Source: an uncultured Eubacteriaceae bacterium (GTDB lineage: Bacteria > Bacillota > Clostridia > Oscillospirales > Acutalibacteraceae). From it: DNA of 5,799 nucleotides. Below are positions 1 to 5,799 of this stretch, in pieces. Location of the stretch: positions 1 to 5,799 of the forward strand of contig CALCVR010000229.1 in the NCBI GenBank assembly GCA_937905915.1, read 5' to 3'. Below the pieces are notes generated by a model. The model had not been told where the DNA came from, did not search any database, and was given only the letters and a program-made list of their open reading frames with translations. The position numbers and the translations under genes were made by a program. Position 1 is the first letter of the stretch, and the number at the start of each line of letters is the position of its first letter.

Positions 1-629
1 GTTATGGATGTATTAATGTCCACGCCTCCCTATTGCCCCGGCATCGTGGAGCGGCGCCCATCCAGTGGAGCATCCTTATGGGAGACAAGGAAACCGGCGT
101 CACCACCATGCAGATGGCTGAGGGGCTGGATACCGGCGATATGCTTCTCAAATGCAGCACCCCTATTGATCCCCAGGAGACGGCTGGACAGCTTCACGAT
201 CGTCTGATGGGGATGGGGGCTAACCTATTGGTGGAAACGGTAGAACGCATCCAAAAGGGGAATATTGTCCCGCAGAAGCAGGATGACAGCTTATCCACTT
301 ATGCCTCTATGCTGAGCAAATCCATGTGCCCCATCGACTGGACCAAAGAGGCACAGGAGATTCACAATCAAATCCGGGGATTGTCTCCCTGGCCCACCGC
401 CACAACGCTACTGGAGGGGAAGACTTTAAAGGTGCACGCTTCTATGGTAGACGGATCCTGTAAAGGAGAACCCGGCGAGATTGCAAAGGTAAATCCCCTG
501 ACAATTGCATGCGGCGATGGAAAAGGGTTAAAACTTCTGGAAGTGCAGTACGAAGGTGGCAAACGCATGCCCGCCGATGCATTTTTGCGGGGCCATCCGG
601 TCAAAATAGGGATGGTGCTGGGCAGATAA
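1..629 (+). CDS. fmt: Methionyl-tRNA formyltransferase, C-terminal part (5' truncated)
   Basis: Fmt transfers a formyl group from 10-formyl-tetrahydrofolate to Met-tRNAfMet in the cytoplasm so that the tRNA can start translation. The reading frame is already open at base 3 and gives 208 residues up to the TAA at 627-629. The fragment opens inside the catalytic domain with the family signature YGCINVHASLLPRHRGAAPIQ. The residues matching E. coli Asn106, His108 and Asp144 are all present as N5, H7 and D43 (in GLDTGDML) with the same spacing, so about 100 N-terminal residues lie upstream of the window. The C-terminal tRNA-binding domain begins around fragment residue 105, with IRGLSPWPTA as a typical family stretch. 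No damage is visible. A start at 33 (TTG) is possible on paper but would cut off the active site, so it is not the real start. Identification is secure. Confidence 0.96.
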   Translation, partial: YGCINVHASLLPRHRGAAPIQWSILMGDKETGVTTMQMAEGLDTGDMLLKCSTPIDPQETAGQLHDRLMGMGANLLVETVERIQKGNIVPQKQDDSLSTYASMLSKSMCPIDWTKEAQEIHNQIRGLSPWPTATTLLEGKTLKVHASMVDGSCKGEPGEIAKVNPLTIACGDGKGLKLLEVQYEGGKRMPADAFLRGHPVKIGMVLGR

Positions 630-660
630 GCCCTAGAACATGACAAACGCAGCGACGTGG

Positions 661-668
661 AAAGGGGA
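661..668 (+). promoter_or_regulatory. Ribosome binding site of the zinc peptidase gene
   Basis: AAAGGGGA lies 6 nt before the ATG at 675. It decides the start: the in-frame GTG at 657 has no such site ahead of it and itself abuts this one. Confidence 0.75.
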
Positions 669-674
669 ACCTTT

Positions 675-1373
675 ATGCCATATTTCTACATTGATCCCTA
701 TTATATTGTTTTAGTGATTCCGGCTATTCTGCTCTCTTTGCTGGCGCAGGTGAGGGTTAAAACTACATTTCATAAATATAGCCAAGTGGGAAACTACCGC
801 GGGTTGACGGGTGCCCAAGCGGCTGCCCGCATCCTACAGGACAACGGCATCACCAACGTAAGGGTGGAACGGGTGGGAGGCAATCTCACCGATCACTTTG
901 ATCCCAAGGCCATGGTGATCCGGCTGTCGGACAGCGTCTATAACAGCTCGTCCATCGCAGCGGTAGGGGTGGCCGCTCACGAAGCGGGGCATGCCGTACA
1001 GCATGCAGTCGGATACACGCCTATCCGGATTCGAAACGCCATTGTGCCGGTGGTCAACTTTGGTTCGGCGTTGTCCTGGCCTCTGGTGCTGTTTGGAATC
1101 ATTTTTTCTTATTCTTTTCTCATTAACATCGGCATTCTTTTGTTTTGCTCCACATTGGTGTTTCAACTTGTTACGTTACCGGTGGAATTTAATGCAAGCA
1201 GCCGGGCCATGGCTATTTTGGGCAGTTCCGGTATGCTGTCCGGCCAGGAGCTGAAAGGGGCCCGCAGTGTTTTGACAGCTGCGGCTATGACGTATGTGGC
1301 TGCCGTTATCGTCAGCTTTGCCCATCTGTTGCGTCTTTTGCTTCTTACAAGGGGGAGCCGCCGTGATGACTGA
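675..1373 (+). CDS. yugP: Membrane zinc metallopeptidase, YugP family
   Basis: This is a 232-residue integral-membrane protein of the neutral zinc metallopeptidase family typified by B. subtilis YugP (Pfam Zn_peptidase_2). The sequence shows an N-terminal membrane segment (about residues 9-26), then a soluble part with the family block LTDHFDPKAMVIRLSDSVY (71-89). The zinc motif HEAGH follows at 102-106, giving H102 and H106 as ligands and E103 as catalytic base. Further hydrophobic segments lie at about 123-145, 146-168 and 200-224. The conserved LPVEFNASSRA stretch (168-178) follows the third segment, and E171 is a plausible third zinc ligand. The ATG at 675 was chosen for its ribosome site. 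The substrate is unknown for the family and I do not assign one. The gene sits 45 bp after fmt, and its last 8 bp overlap rsmB, so it is probably cotranscribed with them. The family call is firm; the symbol is by homology only. Confidence 0.9.
   Translation: MPYFYIDPYYIVLVIPAILLSLLAQVRVKTTFHKYSQVGNYRGLTGAQAAARILQDNGITNVRVERVGGNLTDHFDPKAMVIRLSDSVYNSSSIAAVGVAAHEAGHAVQHAVGYTPIRIRNAIVPVVNFGSALSWPLVLFGIIFSYSFLINIGILLFCSTLVFQLVTLPVEFNASSRAMAILGSSGMLSGQELKGARSVLTAAAMTYVAAVIVSFAHLLRLLLLTRGSRRDD
1349..1357 (+). promoter_or_regulatory. Ribosome binding site of rsmB
   Basis: AAGGGGGAG lies inside the end of the peptidase gene, 8 nt before ATG 1366 and 5 nt before an in-frame GTG at 1363. Either codon could serve; ATG with 8 nt spacing is preferred. 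Confidence 0.7.
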
Positions 1374-2736
1374 GCAAAAAGCAAATCCCCGTAAGCTGGT
1401 AGTGGAAGCCCTAATCAAATTGGAGGAACAGGAGGGGTATAGCAACCTCATCCTGGACTCCATGCTGCAAAAATATCGGTTGGACCGCCGGGACGCCGCT
1501 CTGTTTTCCACCCTGTTTTACGGCGTCTTAGAGCGGAAGATCACCTTAGACTACATAATTTCCAACCATTCCAGCAAACCCATCCGCAAACTATCCCCCC
1601 AGGTTTTGAATATTTTGCGCACAGCCGTCTACCAAATCCGGTACTTAGAACGCATCCCGGATTCTGCGGCAGTGGATCAGGCTGTCAAGCTGACGCGCAA
1701 ATTCCGGCAGACGTCGGCCGGCGGATTTGTAAACGCCGTGCTGCGTGCTGCGCTGCGTCAGGGGGATGTGAAGTGGCCGGATGAGAAAAAAGAGCCTGTC
1801 CGGTTTCTCTCGGTGCGGTATTCTGTGCCAGAAGAGCTTGTGGAACTGTGGCTTGGAAGCTATGGCCGGGAGGATACCGTCCGGATGCTGGAAGCTTTTC
1901 AACAGCCCCGCCCCACCTATGTGAGGGCCAATACCTTCAAAGTGACGGCCCAACAATTGGTGGAACAGCTCAGGCAGGACGGTATAGAGGCAAAAGAAGT
2001 CCCGCTGGTTCCGGGAGCGGTGGAACTTAAAATGGGCGGCAGTGTGGAAAGACTCAAAGCCTTCGAGGAAGGCCTTTTCCACGTGCAGGATCTGGCGTCT
2101 CAGTTGTGCTGCATGGTAGTGGACCCCCAGAGAGGGGAGACGGTAGTGGATGTATGCGCTGCTCCTGGCGGCAAGGCCTTTACCCTGGCGGAAAGAATGC
2201 AGAACGAGGGCATGGTGTATGCCTTTGACCTTCATGAACACCGCGTTAAATTGATGCAAAACGGCGCCGAAAGGCTGGGGCTTACCCATGTAAAGACGGC
2301 GGTAAGGGATGCCAATACCCCGGATCAGACGGGGATTTTAGCCGACCGGGTTCTGTGCGATGTGCCCTGTTCAGGACTGGGTGTCATCGGCCGGAAGCCG
2401 GAGATCCGGTATAAATCCTTGAAATTCCTTGAAAATCTACCCAATTTGCAATATAATATTCTAAGTTTTTCCTGCCAGATGGTTAAACCTGGTGGAAAAT
2501 TGGTATACTCTACATGTACCCTGCATCCCGCTGAGAATGAGCAGGTGGTAGAGCGATTCTTAAAAGAGCACGATGAATTTAGTCTGGAGCCGGTAAAAAT
2601 CCCCTCATCCATGGTGCGGGAACAGGATGCAGGAAAAGGAATGGCCACCTTAATGCCCCATCGCTCGGGCAGCGACGGCTTTTTTGTGGCGTGCTTTGTG
2701 AAAAAAACTCATGGAGGAGTCCATGCAAAAAATTGA
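1366..2736 (+). CDS. rsmB: 16S rRNA (cytosine-967-C5)-methyltransferase RsmB
   Basis: RsmB (Sun/Fmu) makes m5C at position 967 (E. coli numbering) of 16S rRNA using S-adenosylmethionine. The protein is 456 residues, normal for the Bacillota form. Residues 7-132 are the NusB-like RNA-binding domain, with YGVLERKITLDYII (52-65) and a conserved GGFVNAVLR (119-127). The Rossmann methyltransferase domain follows: EGLFHVQDLASQL (235-247), SAM motif I VDVCAAPGGK (261-270), motif IV DVPCSG with C335, and motif VI STCT with C384. The two cysteines are the product-release and nucleophile residues of the m5C family. The end, HRSGSDGFFVACFVKK (432-447), is typical. The start overlaps the upstream peptidase gene by 8 bp and the end overlaps rlmN by 14 bp, which suggests translational coupling. 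A promoter-like sequence lies inside the gene at 2429-2457. Related NSUN-type m5C enzymes lack the NusB domain, so RsmB is the best call. Confidence 0.96.
   Translation: MTEQKANPRKLVVEALIKLEEQEGYSNLILDSMLQKYRLDRRDAALFSTLFYGVLERKITLDYIISNHSSKPIRKLSPQVLNILRTAVYQIRYLERIPDSAAVDQAVKLTRKFRQTSAGGFVNAVLRAALRQGDVKWPDEKKEPVRFLSVRYSVPEELVELWLGSYGREDTVRMLEAFQQPRPTYVRANTFKVTAQQLVEQLRQDGIEAKEVPLVPGAVELKMGGSVERLKAFEEGLFHVQDLASQLCCMVVDPQRGETVVDVCAAPGGKAFTLAERMQNEGMVYAFDLHEHRVKLMQNGAERLGLTHVKTAVRDANTPDQTGILADRVLCDVPCSGLGVIGRKPEIRYKSLKFLENLPNLQYNILSFSCQMVKPGGKLVYSTCTLHPAENEQVVERFLKEHDEFSLEPVKIPSSMVREQDAGKGMATLMPHRSGSDGFFVACFVKKTHGGVHAKN
2429..2457 (+). promoter_or_regulatory. Candidate internal sigma-A-type promoter inside rsmB
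   Basis: A -35-like TTGAAA (2429-2434, five of six consensus bases) is separated by exactly 17 bp from a perfect -10 TATAAT (2452-2457). It lies in the most AT-rich patch of rsmB (about 2410-2470), while the flanking coding DNA is clearly richer in GC. Transcription would start near 2464, about 260 nt before the rlmN start, and would carry rlmN, the phosphatase and the kinase without a complete rsmB. There is no extended -10 TG. The pattern is read directly from sequence; activity is inference. Confidence 0.45.
2713..2717 (+). promoter_or_regulatory. Ribosome binding site of rlmN
   Basis: GGAGG lies 5 nt before ATG 2723, within the last codons of rsmB. It sits inside the codons that follow the alternative ATG at 2711, which has only an A-rich stretch ahead of it, so 2723 is the better start. 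Confidence 0.65.
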
Positions 2737-3748
2737 CATCACGGCATTGACCGATGAACAATTGAAAGGCGTCATGGCCGATTTGGGCCAGCCGGCCTTT
2801 CGCGCCAAGCAAGTGAAGGCATGGCTGCAAAAGGGGGTCAACTCCTTTGAGGAAATGACGAATCTTCCTAAGGCCGTGCGGGAACGGTTGGTCAATGATT
2901 ACGATATTCCGTCGGTGCGCATCCGGCAAAAATGGACGTCCCGGCAGGATGAAACGGTTAAATATGTCTTCGAGCTGGAGGACGGCCAGCTGATTGAAGC
3001 GGTGTTTATGGTGTATCACTACGGATGCTCGTTGTGCATCTCCACCCAGGCGGGATGTAAGATGGGCTGCGCCTTTTGCGCTACCGGGTTAGGAGGGTAC
3101 CGGCGCAACCTAAAAAGCTATGAAATGTTAGGGGAAATCCACGCCGCCCAGAGGGATACGGGAAAACGAATTTCCCATGTGGTCCTCATGGGGATGGGGG
3201 AGCCGCTGGACAATTACGATGAGGTGCTGGACTTTTTAAAGAAGGTCTCGTCGCCCGACGGCCTTAACATTGGAATGCGGCATATTTCCCTCTCCACCTG
3301 CGGGCTGGTGGATCAAATCGACCGCCTGCGGGAAGAGAAGTTGCAGTTGACTTTATCTGTATCCCTGCATGCGCCAAACGATAAGATCCGGGATGAGCTG
3401 ATGCCCGTCAATCACAAGTGGAAGGTGGATGAGCTCTTGGGGTCCTGCCGGCAGTATATCGCTGTAACCGGCCGGCGCATCTCTTTTGAGTACGCCATGA
3501 TAAACGGCGTCAACGACAGCGACGCATGTGCTTTGGAGCTTGCAGGGAAGCTCAAGGGCATGCTTTGCCATATTAACCTTATTCCAGCCAATGAAGTGCG
3601 GGAAAACGACTACCGGCGCAGCAGCCGGCAGCGTTTGGAACGCTTTGCTGAGATTTTGACACAAGCAGGGCTGAATGTTACTGTCCGGCGGAGCCTGGGC
3701 GGCGATATCGACGCATCCTGCGGCCAATTGCGTGGCCGCTGTGTGTGA
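2723..3748 (+). CDS. rlmN: Dual-specificity 23S rRNA/tRNA adenine-C2 methyltransferase RlmN
   Basis: RlmN is a cytoplasmic radical-SAM enzyme that makes 2-methyladenosine at A2503 of 23S rRNA and, in bacteria where tested, at A37 of some tRNAs. The protein is 341 residues. It has the N-terminal helical accessory domain (1-90), IEAVF with E92, and the iron-sulfur motif C112-x3-C116-x2-C119 in GCKMGCAFCATGLGG. GMGEPLDNYDEV (157-168) and SLHAPND (214-220) follow. The C-terminal DIDASCGQL carries C333, the methyl-carrying cysteine (E. coli C355). C105 in SLCISTQ matches E. coli C118, so all key cysteines are present. The protein ends only eight residues after C333, a short tail. The start overlaps rsmB by 14 bp. 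The resistance enzyme Cfr is the main alternative, but the housekeeping location beside rsmB and the close match to Bacillota RlmN make RlmN far more likely. Confidence 0.95.
   Translation: MQKIDITALTDEQLKGVMADLGQPAFRAKQVKAWLQKGVNSFEEMTNLPKAVRERLVNDYDIPSVRIRQKWTSRQDETVKYVFELEDGQLIEAVFMVYHYGCSLCISTQAGCKMGCAFCATGLGGYRRNLKSYEMLGEIHAAQRDTGKRISHVVLMGMGEPLDNYDEVLDFLKKVSSPDGLNIGMRHISLSTCGLVDQIDRLREEKLQLTLSVSLHAPNDKIRDELMPVNHKWKVDELLGSCRQYIAVTGRRISFEYAMINGVNDSDACALELAGKLKGMLCHINLIPANEVRENDYRRSSRQRLERFAEILTQAGLNVTVRRSLGGDIDASCGQLRGRCV
3656..3684 (+). promoter_or_regulatory. Candidate internal promoter at the end of rlmN, ahead of prpC-prkC
   Basis: A perfect -35 TTGACA (3656-3661) is followed after 17 bp by TACTGT (3679-3684). 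That hexamer keeps the three most conserved -10 positions (T1, A2 and T6) but only three of six bases overall. An extended -10 TGT (3676-3678) may compensate. The start site would be near 3691, about 70 nt before the phosphatase start, so it would serve the phosphatase and kinase alone. It encodes part of a normal RlmN segment, so coincidence is possible. Confidence 0.3.
3720..3739 (+). other. GC-rich inverted repeat before the prpC ribosome site
   Basis: GCGGCCA (3720-3726) and TGGCCGC (3733-3739) form a perfect 7-bp stem with a 6-nt loop. It ends 10 nt before the phosphatase Shine-Dalgarno and 6 nt before the rlmN stop. No T run follows, so it is not an intrinsic terminator. It is built from the codons for the conserved CGQL and following residues of RlmN. 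Confidence 0.4.
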
Positions 3749-3749
3749 A

Positions 3750-3755
3750 AGGAGG
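3750..3755 (+). promoter_or_regulatory. Strong ribosome binding site of prpC
   Basis: AGGAGG, within the longer AAAGGAGGAG starting at 3748, lies 7 nt before TTG 3763. It decides the start: the next in-frame ATG (3775) is 19 nt away and the in-frame GTG (3745) lies before the site. Confidence 0.8.
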
Positions 3756-3762
3756 AGAAGCC

Positions 3763-4500
3763 TTGCAAATTTTTATGAAGAGCGATGTAGGTTTGGTGCG
3801 GCATACAAACCAGGACGACTGCGCGGTAGGATATCTGCCGAACGGCGCTTGGGCAGTAGTGTGCGACGGCATGGGCGGCGCTCAGGGCGGCAATGTGGCC
3901 AGTGCCCTGGCGGTGGATCTCATCAGCAGCCAGATTGCATCCTCTTACCGCCCAGGGATGGGGGGAAAATCCATCCGCAATATGCTGGAGGTAGCTTTTG
4001 ACGCTGCCAATATGAGCATCTTTGAAACCTCCTGTGACATCGACGGCTTACGTGGTATGGGAACCACCGCCACCGTGGTGGTAGTGGAAGGGGATACCGC
4101 CTATATTGCCCATGCAGGCGACAGCCGGGCCTACTTAATTTCAAAGGACGCCATTTCCCAAGTCACACGGGATCATTCCATTGTCCAGGAAATGGTGGAG
4201 GCTGGCGAACTCACCCAAAGCCAGGCCCGTACCCATCCCAATAAGCATATGATCACCCGTGCGCTTGGGGTGGATCATGAGGTGGAGATGGACTACTGTG
4301 AAGTTTCTGTCCAGGACGGCGATGTGCTGATCCTCTGTACCGACGGCCTTTCCAATTATCTGGAGGCCGATGAGATATTGCAAGAGGCGCAAAAGGGACT
4401 AAGAGACCTTTGTGACCGACTTGTGAGGGAAGCAAACAACCGAGGCGGCAGCGACAATATTACCGTCGCAGTGCTGGCTCTGGCATCATTGCAGGAGTGA
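3763..4500 (+). CDS. prpC: PP2C-type Ser/Thr protein phosphatase (PrpC/Stp)
   Basis: This soluble, metal-dependent (Mn/Mg) phosphatase removes phosphate from Ser/Thr of proteins modified by the adjacent kinase and from the kinase itself. The protein is 245 residues, a single PP2C domain close to the usual bacterial length. Motifs in order are RHTNQDD (13-19), DGMGG (35-39), GMGTT (98-102), AHAGDSR (116-122), DHS (137-139), CTDGLSN (192-198) and GGSDNIT (228-234). The metal-binding aspartates D18, D35, D194 and D231 are all present. The first motif has Gln where many relatives have Glu (NED), which does not touch the metal ligands. The start is TTG, chosen for its strong ribosome site; this gives a normal N-terminus directly before the first beta strand. 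The gene follows rlmN by 14 nt and precedes the kinase by 5 nt, the standard phosphatase-kinase pairing in Bacillota. Confidence 0.95.
   Translation: MQIFMKSDVGLVRHTNQDDCAVGYLPNGAWAVVCDGMGGAQGGNVASALAVDLISSQIASSYRPGMGGKSIRNMLEVAFDAANMSIFETSCDIDGLRGMGTTATVVVVEGDTAYIAHAGDSRAYLISKDAISQVTRDHSIVQEMVEAGELTQSQARTHPNKHMITRALGVDHEVEMDYCEVSVQDGDVLILCTDGLSNYLEADEILQEAQKGLRDLCDRLVREANNRGGSDNITVAVLALASLQE
4493..4497 (+). promoter_or_regulatory. Ribosome binding site of prkC
   Basis: AGGAG sits in the last codons of the phosphatase gene, 8 nt before TTG 4506. An in-frame GTG at 4497, which overlaps the phosphatase stop as GTGA, is an alternative but has no site of its own. Confidence 0.65.
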
Positions 4501-4505
4501 TTGGT

Positions 4506-5799
4506 TTGGATAAATACATTGGAAAACGGCTGGACGGCCGTTACGAAATCCTAGAGACCGTCGGCGTCGGCGGCATGGCGGTGGTATACAAAGCCCATGA
4601 CCTGATGGACGACCGCATCGTGGCCATCAAGGTGCTCAAAAGCGAATATATGGGCAATGAAGAATTCCGCCGCCGTTTTAAGAATGAGTGTAAAGCCATT
4701 GCAGTGCTGGATCATCCCAACATTGTCAAGGTGTACGACGTCAGCTTTGGCGACCGCATTGAGTACATCGTCATGGAATACATCGACGGTATTACCCTCA
4801 AGGAGTACATCGAGCAGCAAAAGGTGGTCCAGTGGAAGGACGCGGTGCATTTCACCGTCCAGATTCTCAGGGCTCTCCAGCATGCCCATGACAAAGGGAT
4901 CATTCACCGGGATATTAAGCCCCAAAATATTATGTTGCTGGCCGACGGCACCATCAAGGTGACTGACTTTGGCATCGCACGCTTCTCCCGCAACACCTCT
5001 CATACCTTTAACAGCGAACAGGCCATCGGTTCGGTGCATTACATCAGCCCTGAACAGGCAAGCGGTGAAATCACCGATGAGAAGACCGATCTGTATTCGG
5101 TTGGCATTATGCTATATGAGATGCTGACCGGTCGTCTTCCCTTTGAGGCCGACAGCGCTGTGTCGGTGGCCATCATGCAGATGCAGTCCACTCCCAAGAT
5201 GCCCAGGGAAATCAATCCCGATATCCCCGAGGGCTTGGAGCAGATTACCATAAGGGCCATGCAGAAGAACCCGGCCCAACGGTACCAGTCGGCCGCCGAG
5301 ATGCTCAAGGATATCGATGAGTTTAAACGGGATCCTAGTATCCATTTTGCCTATAAATATTTTGTGGATGAGACTCCCACAAGGGTGGTTGACTCCATGA
5401 ATAAAATCAAGTCTGCAGAATCCCCCCAGCCAAAGCCTGAACCAAAGAAAAAGAAGTCAAATGCGATTCCTATGCTGGCTGGTATTGCCTTTGGCGTGGT
5501 ATTGTTTATTGTAGCCTTTATCCTGTTGGTGGGCTGGTGGACCGGATGGTTCAACAGCAGTGAAAAATCCACAGTGGATATGCCTTCTCTCATCGGTATG
5601 ACCTTGGAGCAAGCAAAGAGCCAGTATCCTGATTTTGAAATTGTCCAGGAAACCACCCGTTACGACGACGCTCCTAAGGATGAGATTGTAGAGCAGTCGC
5701 CGTCCGAGGGCACCAATGTTCCCAAGCATCAGCAGGTGAAGGTTATCATCAGCTTAGGCCCTAAGGGAGACGAAATGCCGGATTTAGCAGGCAAGGAGT
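4506..5799 (+). CDS. prkC: PASTA-domain Ser/Thr protein kinase (PrkC/PknB), 3' truncated
   Basis: This is a Hanks-type transmembrane kinase; 431 residues are visible and the frame runs open off the window end. The kinase domain spans about residues 13-275: glycine loop G20-V-G-G-M-A-V-V-Y-K, K42 (AIKVL), helix-C E61, HRDIKPQN with catalytic D136 and N141, DFG at 154-156, and SPEQ at 181-184. The activation loop (157-180) holds T164, S165, T167, S170 and S176 as possible autophosphorylation sites. A Pro/Lys-rich juxtamembrane stretch ends in KKKK (314-317). One membrane helix follows (about 320-343) and closes with WWTGW, giving an inside-to-outside orientation. The first PASTA repeat is at about 355-420, and a second begins (DEMPDLAGKE). 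PASTA repeats of this family bind peptidoglycan fragments or lipid II. The TTG start gives the standard clostridial N-terminus DKYIGKRLDGRYEI. The missing end should hold more PASTA repeats. Confidence 0.95.
   Translation, partial: MDKYIGKRLDGRYEILETVGVGGMAVVYKAHDLMDDRIVAIKVLKSEYMGNEEFRRRFKNECKAIAVLDHPNIVKVYDVSFGDRIEYIVMEYIDGITLKEYIEQQKVVQWKDAVHFTVQILRALQHAHDKGIIHRDIKPQNIMLLADGTIKVTDFGIARFSRNTSHTFNSEQAIGSVHYISPEQASGEITDEKTDLYSVGIMLYEMLTGRLPFEADSAVSVAIMQMQSTPKMPREINPDIPEGLEQITIRAMQKNPAQRYQSAAEMLKDIDEFKRDPSIHFAYKYFVDETPTRVVDSMNKIKSAESPQPKPEPKKKKSNAIPMLAGIAFGVVLFIVAFILLVGWWTGWFNSSEKSTVDMPSLIGMTLEQAKSQYPDFEIVQETTRYDDAPKDEIVEQSPSEGTNVPKHQQVKVIISLGPKGDEMPDLAGKE

Noticed and set aside
630..674. Search for a promoter or terminator in the fmt-peptidase gap
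   Set aside because: Only 45 bp, no -35/-10 pair and no hairpin with T run; it holds just the ribosome site.
1272..1300. TTGACA in the zinc peptidase gene ahead of rsmB
   Set aside because: The only -10-like hexamer (TATGTG) is poor and the spacing is 15 bp.
2059..2078. Hairpin GCCTTC-GAG-GAAGGC followed by cTTTT inside rsmB, resembling a terminator
   Set aside because: Six-bp stem with a short, interrupted T run in mid-gene; it encodes the conserved EEGLF stretch of RsmB.
1645..2289. Long open frame on the minus strand opposite rsmB
   Set aside because: Overlaps a certain gene completely, has no recognisable motif or ribosome site, and is typical of antisense shadow in GC-rich coding DNA.
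2501..2509. Extended -10-like TGGTATACT in rsmB
   Set aside because: No acceptable -35 at 16-18 bp upstream, and the bases encode the conserved motif VI region.
2661..2685. TCGCT/AGCGA stem near a run of six T at the end of rsmB
   Set aside because: The stem is only 5 bp and separated from the T run by four bases; the codons encode the conserved RSGSDGFF motif.
2733..2762. TTGACA at the start of rlmN
   Set aside because: The best downstream hexamer (AACAAT at 18 bp) lacks the first T of a -10, and the site lies inside the gene it would serve.
2711..3748. rlmN starting at ATG 2711
   Set aside because: No ribosome site ahead of it; the GGAGG that follows it fits ATG 2723.
2723..3748. Cfr-type antibiotic resistance methyltransferase instead of RlmN
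   Set aside because: Location in the conserved rsmB-rlmN-prpC-prkC cluster and close agreement with Bacillota RlmN throughout.
4551..5039. 162-codon open frame on the minus strand opposite the kinase
   Set aside because: Shadow of the kinase catalytic domain; its composition follows the complement of conserved kinase codons.

Overview
The window is a stretch of conserved chromosomal housekeeping genes, all on the + strand and tightly packed. Gene content and order, fmt – membrane zinc peptidase (YugP type) – rsmB – rlmN – PP2C phosphatase (prpC/stp) – PASTA Ser/Thr kinase (prkC/pknB), match the Bacillota 'def-fmt-rsmB-rlmN-prpC-prkC-rsgA-rpe' cluster. The extra peptidase gene between fmt and rsmB, the moderately GC-rich coding sequence, the strong GGAGG-type ribosome sites and the UUG starts point to class Clostridia, perhaps an Oscillospirales/Ruminococcaceae-type gut anaerobe. 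That placement is inferred from gene order and protein style; no taxonomic search was possible.

Layout: 1-629 is the C-terminal two thirds of methionyl-tRNA formyltransferase, with its start outside the window. 675-1373 is a 232-residue integral-membrane zinc metallopeptidase. 1366-2736 is rsmB, overlapping the peptidase gene by 8 bp. 2723-3748 is rlmN, overlapping rsmB by 14 bp. 3763-4500 is the PP2C phosphatase, starting with TTG 14 nt after rlmN. 4506-5799 is the kinase, also starting with TTG, 5 nt after the phosphatase stop and cut off by the window end in its second PASTA repeat. The longest gap is 45 bp (630-674). I see no rRNA, tRNA, CRISPR, mobile element, attachment site or convincing intrinsic terminator, and no credible gene on the minus strand.

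How they work together: fmt formylates initiator Met-tRNA, RsmB makes m5C in 16S rRNA, and RlmN makes m2A in 23S rRNA and in some tRNAs. These three are translation genes. The phosphatase and kinase form an antagonistic signalling pair; the kinase has an extracellular PASTA region expected to sense cell-wall fragments, and in Bacillus its targets include translation GTPases. The cluster therefore joins translation maturation to wall-linked phospho-signalling. The downstream part may also be transcribed separately: two promoter-like sequences lie inside coding regions, one in rsmB (2429-2457) and one at the end of rlmN (3656-3684).

I do not see a novel system here. The points worth checking are the two internal promoter candidates, a 10-bp-phased direct repeat at the first of them, a GC-rich hairpin just ahead of the phosphatase ribosome site, and the tandem UUG starts of the phosphatase/kinase pair.
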